DNA of 44,772 nt, from the NCBI GenBank assembly GCA_016841625.1, contig JAENYU010000009.1, forward strand, positions 21,109-65,880. Direction: 5' to 3'. Source of the DNA: Methanobacteriota archaeon (GTDB taxonomy: Archaea > Halobacteriota > Methanosarcinia > Methanosarcinales > Methanosarcinaceae). Shown piece by piece: positions 26,059 through 35,500 of this stretch. Both the position numbers and the translations under genes were made by a program. The notes beneath the pieces are model-generated. The model did no database searches, was not told the origin of the DNA, and saw only the letters and a list, made by a program, of their open reading frames with translations. Position 1 is the stretch's first letter. Each line of letters starts with the position of its first letter.

Positions 26059-27644
26059 TGGCTGTCAACACTCCCGTTTTTGGGGTAATAGTCCTCATCT
26101 ATCTGATGGTGATATTCTACCTCGGATGGCTGGGCTACAGGAAAACAAAGGATATAGACGACTATATGGTAGCAGGGCGGAAAATTCATTCTTACATCCT
26201 CGCCCTTTCATACGGTGCAACATTCATCAGTACGTCTGCAATAGTCGGGTTCGGAGGAGCTGCCGGAGCCCTGGGAATGGGACTTTTGTGGCTCACGTTC
26301 ATGAACGTATTTGTGGGCATATTTGTTGCATTCGTTTTATTCGGGTCAAGGACGAGGCGCATCGGGCGCAACCTCAACGCCGTCACCTTTCCGGAACTGC
26401 TGGGAAAACGTTTCCAGTCAAGGTTCATACAGGGTTTTTCAGGAATCCTTATCGGGCTCTTCATGCCCCTCTATGCTGGGATCGTCCTCATCGGGGCTGC
26501 CAGGTTCCTTGAAACCGCACTCGGGATAAATTATGATATTGCTGTCCTGATCTTTACGATTATAATCGCTGCCTATGTGATAACGGGCGGGCTGATAGCG
26601 GTCATGTACACCGACGCCCTCCAGGGAACCCTCATGTTTGTTGGCATGGGAATTTTAATGGTCCTGACCTACTCGAAACTTGGCGGCGTTGCGGAAGCAC
26701 ACCAGATGCTCACCGACATGGCCCCGCTGGTCCCCGAAGCCCTGGCAAAAGGAGGGCACCTTGGCTGGACTGCAATGCCGGCCTTAGGCTCCCCGATCTG
26801 GTGGACGCTTGTCTCGACCCTTGTCCTTGGGGTCGGGGTAGGCGTGCTTGCCCAGCCCCAGCTCGCAGTCCGGTTCATGACCGTAAAGGATGACAGGGCC
26901 CTGAACAGGGCAGTCCTTGTCGGCGGGCCTTTCATTTTCATGATGACCGGGGTCGCATTTACCGTGGGAGCCCTCTCGAATGCCTACTTCTACAAAACGC
27001 AGGGCTTAATCTCACTCGCTGTTGCAAAAGGAAATACGGACCTGATCATCCCGGAATACATCAACAGCTCAATGCCCGATGTTTTTGTGATGCTTTTCAT
27101 GCTGACCCTACTTGCCGCCGCGATGTCCACGTTGAGCTCCCAGTTCCACACGATGGGGACGGCAATCGGACACGACTTTTACAGGGGGTACATAAAGAAA
27201 GGAGAGTACGGAAAGACCGTGACCGTTACCAAACTGGGAATTGCAATAACCATCCTTGCAAGCGTAATCCTGGCTTACATCCTGCCCATAAGCATTATCG
27301 CAAGGGCAACCGCAATATTCTTCGGACTCTGTGCAGCCGCTTTCCTCCCCATGTATTCAGGCGCCCTTTTCTGGAAACGCATGACAAAGGAAGGAGCAAT
27401 CGCAAGCCTCATCGTCGGGACTTTCAGTAGCCTCTTCTGGCTCACTTTCGTGCACGCATCGGAAGCTGCCCCCCTCGGGATCAGCCAGGCCCTTTTCGGA
27501 AAAACGACTCTGCTTTCCGGCACCTGGACCGTTGTTGACCCGATACTCGTCGCAACTCCCCTTGCCCTGATTGTGGCAGTCGTCGTGAGCCTGGCAACAA
27601 AGCCGCCTTCGGAAGAGCACTTAAAAGCCTGCTACGGCGAGTAA
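26058..27644 (+). CDS. Sodium:solute symporter (SSS family)
   Basis: 528 residues with about 13 membrane helices. Family marks are DYMVAGRKI near residue 35, the SSS signature region GGLIAVMYTDALQGTLMFVG (177-196), and AAAMSTLSSQ, where the Ser/Thr residues serve the Na2 site in known members. The length is normal for the family. It moves an organic solute inward with sodium across the cell membrane; relatives are annotated as proline, pantothenate or acetate carriers, and the substrate cannot be read from the sequence. GGAGG at 26043-26047 precedes ATG 26058, which overlaps the stop of the small accessory frame (TAATG). The pair is probably co-transcribed and translationally coupled. A strong terminator follows. 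Confidence 0.92.
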   Translation: MAVNTPVFGVIVLIYLMVIFYLGWLGYRKTKDIDDYMVAGRKIHSYILALSYGATFISTSAIVGFGGAAGALGMGLLWLTFMNVFVGIFVAFVLFGSRTRRIGRNLNAVTFPELLGKRFQSRFIQGFSGILIGLFMPLYAGIVLIGAARFLETALGINYDIAVLIFTIIIAAYVITGGLIAVMYTDALQGTLMFVGMGILMVLTYSKLGGVAEAHQMLTDMAPLVPEALAKGGHLGWTAMPALGSPIWWTLVSTLVLGVGVGVLAQPQLAVRFMTVKDDRALNRAVLVGGPFIFMMTGVAFTVGALSNAYFYKTQGLISLAVAKGNTDLIIPEYINSSMPDVFVMLFMLTLLAAAMSTLSSQFHTMGTAIGHDFYRGYIKKGEYGKTVTVTKLGIAITILASVILAYILPISIIARATAIFFGLCAAAFLPMYSGALFWKRMTKEGAIASLIVGTFSSLFWLTFVHASEAAPLGISQALFGKTTLLSGTWTVVDPILVATPLALIVAVVVSLATKPPSEEHLKACYGE

Positions 27645-27668
27645 AAAAACCGGAAGCTTCGGAAATAC

Positions 27669-27705
27669 TTCGTGGACACCTCAGTCCACGAACTTCTTTT
27701 TTATT
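27669..27705 (+). terminator. Strong hairpin and T-run after the symporter gene
   Basis: TTCGTGGAC (27669-27677) pairs perfectly with GTCCACGAA (27684-27692) around a six-base loop, followed by CTTCTTTTTTATTTT. It lies 25 bases after the stop codon. Confidence 0.85.
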
Positions 27706-28185
27706 TTGAAAGTACGCTCCAATCCGATTTTCAACCCCGGGCGCGGACATCTGCATGTAAAATTATATCATTTGTGTTGTACCTCTCGAGGGCATTTTTG
27801 CTTCAAAAAATACAGAAGTATGAAAGGAAAATGCTTTCAGAAATCCGCCTGAAATCCGGAACCAGGCAAGAAGCTTCGCATCAAATTCAGGCCCTGGGTG
27901 AAAAACGCTAATTTTCAAAAAGAAATTCTACGGTTTGAAGAAATCCTACGGGAGTGATCTTCATTCAATGGTGCTACCAGTAGCGTAAATCAAAAACTTC
28001 CGGAACATGGCAATAAAATAGTCACCGACAAGTATATATATAAATTTATAATATAACTTTATTGTAAATGTATAATCGTTATATTTACAAAAAATTGTCC
28101 TCAGTTTGGGGTCATATAGCTGAAATCCCAAAAACGGATTGCTGGCTTTGAGTGCCAAACCGGATTTCTCCCAAATGTCGGCAAT
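27706..28185. other. Intergenic region, no gene seen
   Basis: About 480 bases with only short, unconvincing frames. The part 28020-28090 is very A+T-rich and holds ATATATATAAATTTATAATATAA-like DNA, a possible promoter. No hairpin or gene family is recognised. Confidence 0.4.
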
Positions 28186-28330
28186 AAAAACGGGACAAAA
28201 TGAAAAACGGAACAAAATGAAAAACGGGACAAAATGAAAAACGGGACAAAATGAAAAACGGAACAAAATGAAAAACGGGACAAAATGAAAAACGGAACAA
28301 AATGAAAAACGGAACAAAATGAAAAACGGA
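28186..28330. repeat. 17-bp minisatellite, eight copies
   Basis: Eight uninterrupted units of AAAAACGGRACAAAATG start at 28186, 28203, 28220, 28237, 28254, 28271, 28288 and 28305, with a ninth partial copy to 28330. Only the R position varies (G, A, G, G, A, G, A, A). There are no spacers. As 17 is not a multiple of three, long frames that appear across it on the minus strand (HFVPFFILFRFSF-like) are artefacts. Confidence 0.95.
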
Positions 28331-28563
28331 AGGTTCTCAGGACAGGCGAAGAGAGAGTTATATCCACAAGCGCAGCCGACAACCTGATGCTCGATGGATC
28401 AGTATTCTTCCGCCATGTCCGGGACCTGATGTCTAATTTTCAGCAAATCTAGGAAAAAGATTTGCCCGTAGAATTAAAGTCCTTTTTCGTTTACTTTAAC
28501 ATTTCGATTTTGTCATACTTTTTCGGGAGTGCGGTGGAAAGGGTATCTGATCGTCCTTTCTAA
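28327..28563 (+). pseudogene. Coding-like remnant with in-frame TAG
   Basis: Directly after the 17-bp array a frame reads VLRTGEERVISTSAADNLML and DGSVFFRHVRDLMSNFQQI to a TAG at 28450-28452. The same frame then continues with EKDLPVELKSFFVYFNISIL up to TAA 28561-28563. No start codon lies upstream, only repeat DNA. It looks like the end of a lost gene whose front was replaced by the repeat array. I do not recognise the family, and the part after the TAG could be chance. Confidence 0.3.
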
Positions 28564-28824
28564 TACTATCCGGGAATACTGTCTGCGGGGCTGATACTGC
28601 CTGAAGTCAAAGATTTAATTCAATTACATTGGATATATATTAATAAGATCCAATGTATAATATCTTGCTTGAGCACATGGTTCAGCAATTCAATCAGAAA
28701 CACCATTACCTTGAGAACCACCCCTTTTTGTGTTAGGAGTACCTTTACGCTTTCTTCCGGGCCTTTAGGGAATATTTATTCTATCATCCATGATTTTAAT
28801 ATCCTTATGAATCTTAAGGTGTCC

Positions 28825-29640
28825 ATGAATCTTAAGACGTTCATCATTCTCTCACTGGCCCTCACGGTTCTTGCAAGTTCAGGATGTGCAGGGTTTTATT
28901 CGGAAGGAGCCCGGAAGGAATCTACCGATTTTTTCCTCAGTTCCTCCCCTGTAAAGTATGCCTCCGTTAACGGCATAGAGCTCGGGTACAGGGAGTTTGG
29001 CTCGGGAGAGCCCCTTCTGCTGATCATGGGGTTCGGAGGGACTATGGACATGTGGAATGCGACTTTTGTCGAGCGTCTGGCACAGGACTACAGGGTTATA
29101 AGCTTCGACAACAGGGGGATAGGGTACTCTTCCGATGACAATGGACCTTTTTCCATGGATCTGCTGGCAGGGGATGCTGCAGGCCTGCTTGACGCTCTCG
29201 GGATCCCGCAAGCCCATGTTTTCGGCACGTCTATGGGCGCCTCGCTTGCCCAGGTACTGGCCTTCAAGCATCCGGAAAAAGTGGATAAACTGATCCTCTC
29301 CTCGGCAGCTTACAGCACCAACGGCCCTGAAACTGAACTCCTGAAAAACATGCTTCAGTCCTGTGCCACAAACCCCGACCTGGACCCGGCGGTCCGGAAA
29401 CAGGCGGATGCAAACCTTAAATGGAACGGCACTTACGGACACCTGCCTGAGATAAGGAGCAAAACCCTGCTTTTAGTCGGGACAGCCGACGAATTCACAC
29501 CCCCCGTAATCAGCCTTGAGATTGCAGAAAAGCTGCCAGGGGCGAAGGTTATTGTATTCCAGGGAGCAAAGCATTGCGGAGAGAGGTATTTGCCGGTTGA
29601 ATATTCAAATGCCGTCCTGGACTTCCTGAGTGAGGGCTAA
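28825..29640 (+). CDS. Alpha/beta-hydrolase lipoprotein
   Basis: 271 residues from ATG 28825. The lipoprotein signal ends LASSGC with lipidated C21. The hydrolase fold is complete: oxyanion region LIMGFGGTMDMW, nucleophile S136 in FGTSMGAS, D222 in VGTADEFTPP and H250 in GAKHCGE. It would act on the outer face of the membrane as an esterase, lactonase or peptidase-like enzyme; the substrate is unknown. Two candidate starts, ATG 28807 and ATG 28825, lie in an 18-bp tandem duplication (ATGAATCTTAAG twice). AAGGTG between them could serve the second. A frame open from 28669 adds unrelated residues and is not favoured. It stands alone. Confidence 0.85.
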   Translation: MNLKTFIILSLALTVLASSGCAGFYSEGARKESTDFFLSSSPVKYASVNGIELGYREFGSGEPLLLIMGFGGTMDMWNATFVERLAQDYRVISFDNRGIGYSSDDNGPFSMDLLAGDAAGLLDALGIPQAHVFGTSMGASLAQVLAFKHPEKVDKLILSSAAYSTNGPETELLKNMLQSCATNPDLDPAVRKQADANLKWNGTYGHLPEIRSKTLLLVGTADEFTPPVISLEIAEKLPGAKVIVFQGAKHCGERYLPVEYSNAVLDFLSEG

Positions 29641-29802
29641 TCTTCGAAACTGGCATGAAACGCCCCCCGATAATACCATCCATTTTTTATGCGAGAAGCC
29701 CCTTTACGTTTTGAACCGGTTCTGAAATGATTTGCGTAAGCCTTTTTTCTTCACATTTGCCAAAACTTTCAGCTACCCTAAAAGAACAAACGCTGATCTG
29801 AC

Positions 29803-32412
29803 ATGACTGACAAAAATTTCACCTGCACTCCTCCTGAAATCCTTGCCCCCGTCGGCGATTACGATGCCCTGCTTGCTGCAATTAAAGGCGGAGCCAATGC
29901 TGTCTACCTCGGGGTAGGCGAGTTTAATGCCCGCCAGGGAGCAAAAAACTTCACAGCCGAGGACCTGGAAGGCGCCGTGGACCTTGCCCACTCCCACAAT
30001 GTCCGGGTCTACCTTGCCCTGAATATCCCTGTCAAGCAAAAGGAAATGCAAGCAGCCCTGAAAATAATAGACAGGGCCTACGCTGCCGGGATCGATGCAG
30101 TCATCCTGCAGGACCTCGGACTCCTCCGGCTCCTTAGAGAAATCTACCCTGACCTGGACCTCCATGCCAGCACCCAGATGACGATCCACAGCAAGCCAGG
30201 GGTCGATTTTGCTTCAGGGCTCGGGGTAAAAAGGGCGATCGTCTCAAGAGAGCTTACTACCACCGAGCTAAAGGACATCGTGGACCACTCGGACGTTGGC
30301 ATCGAGGTCTTCGTGCACGGGGCGCTCTGCTATTCCTATTCCGGGAAATGTCTCTTCAGCAGTTTCCTCCATGACAGGAGCGCAAACCGGGGAGCCTGTG
30401 CCCAGCCCTGCCGCCGGAGCTACGGCTTTATGGTAAACGGCAGGGAAATTGACGAAAAACACATTGGAGGCAGCTACCCGATCAGCTGTGCCGAACTCTG
30501 CACCCTGCCCGGGCTGGACGAGGTCGTAAAAACCGGGGTTGAAAGCCTAAAGATCGAAGGCAGGATGAAAAAACCCGAGTACGTGACCGGCAGTGCAGCC
30601 GCCTACAAAGCCGCGGTCGAGCAGATCTGCAAGACCGGCGAAAACCTGAGCGAGGAAGAGCTTGCTGCAAGGGAACAGGAGCTTGCAAAACTCTTCTACA
30701 GGGGCTTTACAAAAGGTTTCATCCTCGGGGAAAAAGGCGTCTCCCACCCGAAATACAGCTCTAACTACGGGGCCTTCCTTGGCAGGGTACTGGATATTGG
30801 CCGCTCAAAAAACGCCACGAAACTCACGGTAAAACTTGAATGTGATATCCACTTTAAAGATGGGGTCAGCCTTTTTGCCAGGGACCGGATGATAGGCTCA
30901 GCCATTAACGGCATAATAACCCTCAAAGGAGAGCGCGTGGAAAGTGCAAAGAAAGGCGAGAAAGTTGGCCTGGAAATCAGCCCAAAAACAGGGAGAGCCG
31001 TGCGTATCAGGGATGAATTGTATCTCACAACCGACAACGAACTCCTGGATACCCTGCAAAAAACCGAAATGAAGCTGATCCCCGTAAGCCTGAGGGCAAG
31101 AGCCAGGAAAGGGGAAAGGTTTACAGTAGAAATTAAAACCGAAAACGGAGCCGGAAACGAAGCAGAAGCAGAAGCAGAAGCAGAAAACGCCCGAACTGCC
31201 GAATTTACCGATGATTACCTCGTCCAGGACGCCCAGAAAGCCCCCACCACGGAAGAACAGGTCAGGAAAGCAATGGAAAGTCTTGGAGACACTCCTTTTG
31301 AAGCCGTGGGCGTCGAAATCGAAGCCGACGAGAACATCTTCATCCCGGTCGGGGTGCTGAAGAATACAAGGCGCCAGGCTGCCGACCTCCTGCTTGACGA
31401 AATCCTGCAGGCACGCAAAAAAGAGCAGAAAAACCCCAATATTTCGGATTTCGCCGCCCTGTGCAGTACACAGACCAGCCCGAAAACCGGAGGGGACTCT
31501 GAAAAAGCTGCAGCTAATACTGAAGGAAAAGTAACAGGAAAAGCTGCAGCAAAAGTTGCAGAAAAAACTGCAGGAAAACCTCTCCTGAGCGTTGAAGCAG
31601 GTAAAGTTTCTTCTCTCTTTCGGGCAGCAGAAGCAGGCACAGACATCATCTATATCCCGATTTCCACTTTCGATGAGCTGAATAGCCCCGAAAACGAGGG
31701 GAAGCTCGATGACCTGAAATCCGGGAGCCTGGAACTCGTTTTCATCATCCCCACAATAAACCACGACAGGGAACTGGAAGCCCTGATTCCCCTCATAGAA
31801 AAAGTCAGGGACGCAGGCTTCAGTGTCGCATGTTCCAGCCTGGGTACAGTGCAGCTTGCAAAAACTCTGGGGATTCCTTTTGTCGCCCAGAAGGAGTTCA
31901 ACACCTTCAATGCCTTTACCGCAAGCACCTTCTACCAGGCAGGAGCGTACAGGGCAACCCTTTCGAGCGAACTGAACCTTGGCGAGGTAAAGAACATCTG
32001 CCAGGCGCTGGGGACCTGTGGGGGGGCAGGCCAGACCGAAATCGTAGTTTACGGCCGGGAACGGATGCTGATCACAGAAAATGACCTCCTGAAACCTCTC
32101 GTTGACAGGAAGATCGTAAATAAAAACAGTGATGTGCTCCTTGTCGGCCAGGACGGTTCCGAATATCCTGTCCACAGGGTGGGGACCCGGACCCTGATCT
32201 ACAACTCAAAAGTGCTTGACATGCTGAAATATGTCGATAAACTGAATAAATACGGGGCTGACGTGCTCCGCCTTGACCTGTCCCTGAACAGCGACAGGGA
32301 AGTCATGGAAATCACGGAAACGTACAAAAAAGCCCTTGCCGGAAAAGAAGCCATGTTGAAGGCAGCAAGAAATGTGGAGTATACGACAGGGCACTATTTC
32401 AAGGGGATTTGA
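29803..32412 (+). CDS. U32 peptidase-family protein (RlhA/YhbU-like, long form)
   Basis: 869 residues, cytoplasmic. The N-terminal part is the U32 TIM-barrel fold, PEILAPVGDYDALLAAIKGG onward. It has the family block VFVHGALCYSYSGKCLFSS and the cysteine cluster C176, C183, C199, C203, C229 and C233 (RGACAQPC, CAELC), followed by SLKIEGRMKKPEYV. A DUF3656-like beta-rich region and a second barrel-like part follow. Several U32 members are not proteases but hydroxylate RNA (RlhA on 23S rRNA, TrhP on tRNA) using an iron-sulfur cluster, so RNA modification is a fair guess. Two low-complexity inserts (EAEAEAEAENA near 450 and a Lys/Ala-rich run near 575) join domains. No good ribosome site precedes ATG 29803, so a leaderless transcript is possible. 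Confidence 0.88.
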   Translation: MTDKNFTCTPPEILAPVGDYDALLAAIKGGANAVYLGVGEFNARQGAKNFTAEDLEGAVDLAHSHNVRVYLALNIPVKQKEMQAALKIIDRAYAAGIDAVILQDLGLLRLLREIYPDLDLHASTQMTIHSKPGVDFASGLGVKRAIVSRELTTTELKDIVDHSDVGIEVFVHGALCYSYSGKCLFSSFLHDRSANRGACAQPCRRSYGFMVNGREIDEKHIGGSYPISCAELCTLPGLDEVVKTGVESLKIEGRMKKPEYVTGSAAAYKAAVEQICKTGENLSEEELAAREQELAKLFYRGFTKGFILGEKGVSHPKYSSNYGAFLGRVLDIGRSKNATKLTVKLECDIHFKDGVSLFARDRMIGSAINGIITLKGERVESAKKGEKVGLEISPKTGRAVRIRDELYLTTDNELLDTLQKTEMKLIPVSLRARARKGERFTVEIKTENGAGNEAEAEAEAENARTAEFTDDYLVQDAQKAPTTEEQVRKAMESLGDTPFEAVGVEIEADENIFIPVGVLKNTRRQAADLLLDEILQARKKEQKNPNISDFAALCSTQTSPKTGGDSEKAAANTEGKVTGKAAAKVAEKTAGKPLLSVEAGKVSSLFRAAEAGTDIIYIPISTFDELNSPENEGKLDDLKSGSLELVFIIPTINHDRELEALIPLIEKVRDAGFSVACSSLGTVQLAKTLGIPFVAQKEFNTFNAFTASTFYQAGAYRATLSSELNLGEVKNICQALGTCGGAGQTEIVVYGRERMLITENDLLKPLVDRKIVNKNSDVLLVGQDGSEYPVHRVGTRTLIYNSKVLDMLKYVDKLNKYGADVLRLDLSLNSDREVMEITETYKKALAGKEAMLKAARNVEYTTGHYFKGI

Positions 32413-32444
32413 GGGACTTTCAAAAGCCCTCAAAGATTGATTAT

Positions 32445-32462
32445 TGGAGTTCCAAAACTCCA
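32445..32462. terminator. Hairpin between convergent genes
   Basis: TGGAGTT (32445-32451) pairs with AACTCCA (32456-32462) around a four-base loop. A weaker GAGGG/CCCTC pair lies at 32411-32431. It stands between the U32 gene and the convergent giant ATPase gene that ends at 32528. Confidence 0.55.
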
Positions 32463-32527
32463 CAAACTTTCTTGCTTCTCGTGTTTAGGCTCAAACATTT
32501 GAATTAAGTTTTTGGGATTCTCGCTAT

Positions 32528-35500
32528 TTAGGAGTCGCTATTGAGTGCTAACAGTGCTTTCAATTGCAGGAAGTGTATTTCATTATATTTTATATGACAG
32601 TTTTTGTCTCTATAACCGTTTTCATATTCCCCATAAATGGTAATGTCGAGTTTAGTATTCACTAAGTTATCAAAATTTATGTAAACTCTCCCTTTTTTAA
32701 GGATTGATGCATGGTAGGAACACAAACACACCTTGTTGGCAGTATGAGTTACCCCCTGTTCTTTGGTTTCTAGTAGTTTAGTAACTTCGGAAAAATTTTC
32801 ATTGGCCCCTTCTTTTTTAAATGTTCTTTCGCAGATCTGGCACTTTCCTTTATACCACATTCTTACCTCTGCGTCTGCAATTTCATCGTCCACATTTGGG
32901 TCTAACCTAGAACTATAACCTCTACTTTCATTATCAGAGCTTGATCTCTCTACACTATGGAAAATTTCTTTTTTTGTCTTTTCTTTGATAGTTTCCTTTT
33001 CTTCAAGTGATATTGGAGTGTTGTCCTCAAGCACTGAAAATGGACTGACTTCAAAATCGTTTTCATATTTAAGAGAAGCTGAATCTCTTAGATGGTACTT
33101 TTCTTCCAATTTCTTCCCAAAATTGGTTCTTTTTGTTGGACTTGTAGTTCTTCCAACGGTAACTGCCTCCTCACCCTCATCATTAGTCGGAGAAACAAAA
33201 TCGTTTTCTCTATCATCATCGAATGATGTTAAACATTGAGTAACAGAATTTATATTGTTTCCATCTCTGATTTGATCACTTGTTTTCTGGATATCATTAT
33301 TATGATTTAGAACACTCATATTGATGGATTGTCCAGTTGTATCAAAAACATTTACCTTTTCAATAGCATTATCTGCTTCTATTGTCACTGTTTCTTCTGT
33401 AGTTTTCTGTCCTTTGACTATAGATGCTTCAGTTGCTTTCAAATCTACAACATCTTCTTTATTGGAAGCAGAAATATCCAATGGACCTGAATTTTCAACA
33501 AAAGTGTCTGAATAAGATAACGTTACTTCCTCTGTCGTTCCTTCTCCATAGATTAAAGAATTATTTTGAGAGTCAGTATCTTCAAAAGAACCTTCATCGA
33601 TTATTCTATTGCTTTTTACTGTTGAATCAGCGTTTTCAAGAACTGGGTAGAGTGAATCAGTTAAATTTTCATCCATTTCATCGTATGAATTGGCTCTTAG
33701 AAGCATTAAGATTATACCCATGAAATTTTGATTGATATTTGGATGCATTTCTTCAAATAATTCGTAAGCCAATGACTTCTGTATTTCGTGGTTATGTACT
33801 TTTACATAAATTATGTTTAAGACTCCATTTTCGATTTCAAGATAACAATTTACACTATCAATGTTTGAATCGTACCTTTTGTGATTCCAGTCAATATACC
33901 TAGAAACACATAGATGATCATAGGTATAAACCTCAATTTCCTGTTTTACATTAAGCCATTTATTAGTATCCAGTTCACGATTTCCAGCTTTAATTCTCGG
34001 CATTAATTTGGAAACGTTTTGCATCTTCTGAGTAAAATTGGAGTGGAGACGCATCTTTAGAGGATCTGGGTGAATTTGCATTTCTTTTTTTATTAATTGA
34101 GTTAAACCTCGAATTTCCAATCTTTCAATTAAGCCTGAATATTTTACATTCAATTTTATAAAATAGTCAGAAAGAGCATCTCCAAACTGCTGACACAATA
34201 TAGGATTATCTTCTAGAATACATGAATCTGCACTCAATAAAAGATTGTTATTATTGCAAAAGATAGGCAATTTCCTCAGTTCTGTAACAAAAATTTCTTC
34301 TGTGTAATCTAGATGCTTATCCAAATATTCCAAACAATTTATAATAATAGATCTGTCATTTTCAGAGGAAACATTCAGATTATCTGGTTCGTATTTTTTG
34401 TTGATCTTTTCAAGCAAACTTTTAACATTGTCTACATTGGGCTCTTCTAATACCCCCAATTTATTCAACAAATTTTCACATTTTGCGACATATTTAGAGT
34501 TTAAATAGCCAAAGTATTCGGTCCCAAATAAAAACTGTAGATCTCTTTTGAAGATTTCAGATGGTTTAAAGTAAAGAGGTTTTCCATTATCTGTATAAAT
34601 TATCTGAAAAGAAGGAAAAGTATTCAACCTAAAAATTTCAACATGATTGATTTTATTATTAAGTAATTCATATATATTTAAAAAATTCATCTTAGTTGTT
34701 AATAGTCTATTATTTTTGCTTGCAGCTTCAATATTATCAATAAGCATAGAAACAGGAATTTGATCAGTTTTATTCAACTTCAATATTTTCAGGAATTCAA
34801 CCTTTATTCCCCTTCTATAATCTTTTTCTTTCAAATCTGCATCATTTATATCAAGATACTTAACGTCATCAAGATGTTCTAAATAAGGCCTCGTATTCTG
34901 TCTACTATTTTGTGTATATAATTCAGAAGGCTTATACAATCTATTGCTTGAATTCGAAGCTGGCAACCATTCTAAATTTGAGAGTGGAGAAAAATCTTCA
35001 ACATTTAAAACAAAATCATCCCAATGTCTATTGATACTGATAAACACCCTTTTCATTTTGTTGATTAACTGACTATTCACTTCTACGTTTGAAATTGACT
35101 CTTTAATGAAATCAACAATTAGATGTGGCTCTACACTTTCTTTAACTCCCAATTCTTTGAATATGTGTTTGTATTTGTTCATATCAAAATAAGGATATAG
35201 ATAATCTTCCCCAAAGATCTCATCCACCAATTCAGACTTAATAAATAAATTTTTGCATCTCGGGTAATGGAAGTCTCCATCCTGGCAGTACACGATTTTT
35301 GAATTAACCAATGTATTTTTGATAGAATGAAATAAATTGTTCTCTTCAAGTTTTGCAAAACGGGTGTAAAGTTCTTTGAATAGGTTACGCTTCACTTCTT
35401 TATTTATATTGTTATTAGCAAATATAACTTTAAAATAATTGACTATAAAAGTTTCATAGTCCAGCAATTTGAGGTTAAAAATGCCTATAAGAACTTTTTC

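Noticed and set aside
27672-27911. 79-codon plus-strand frame after the symporter
   Set aside because: It begins inside the terminator hairpin and has no ribosome site or recognisable pattern.
28186-28330. Possible CRISPR array
   Set aside because: The 17-bp units are directly adjacent with no spacers, and no cas gene is nearby. It is a minisatellite.
27961-28382. Minus-strand frames rich in HFVPFFILFRFSF
   Set aside because: They are translations of the 17-bp repeat in three frames. As the unit is not a multiple of three, all frames look alike.
30898-32175. Long minus-strand frame of 425 codons inside the U32 gene
   Set aside because: It lies opposite a well-supported gene, and its Cys/Phe-rich composition is typical of an antisense shadow in G+C-rich codons.
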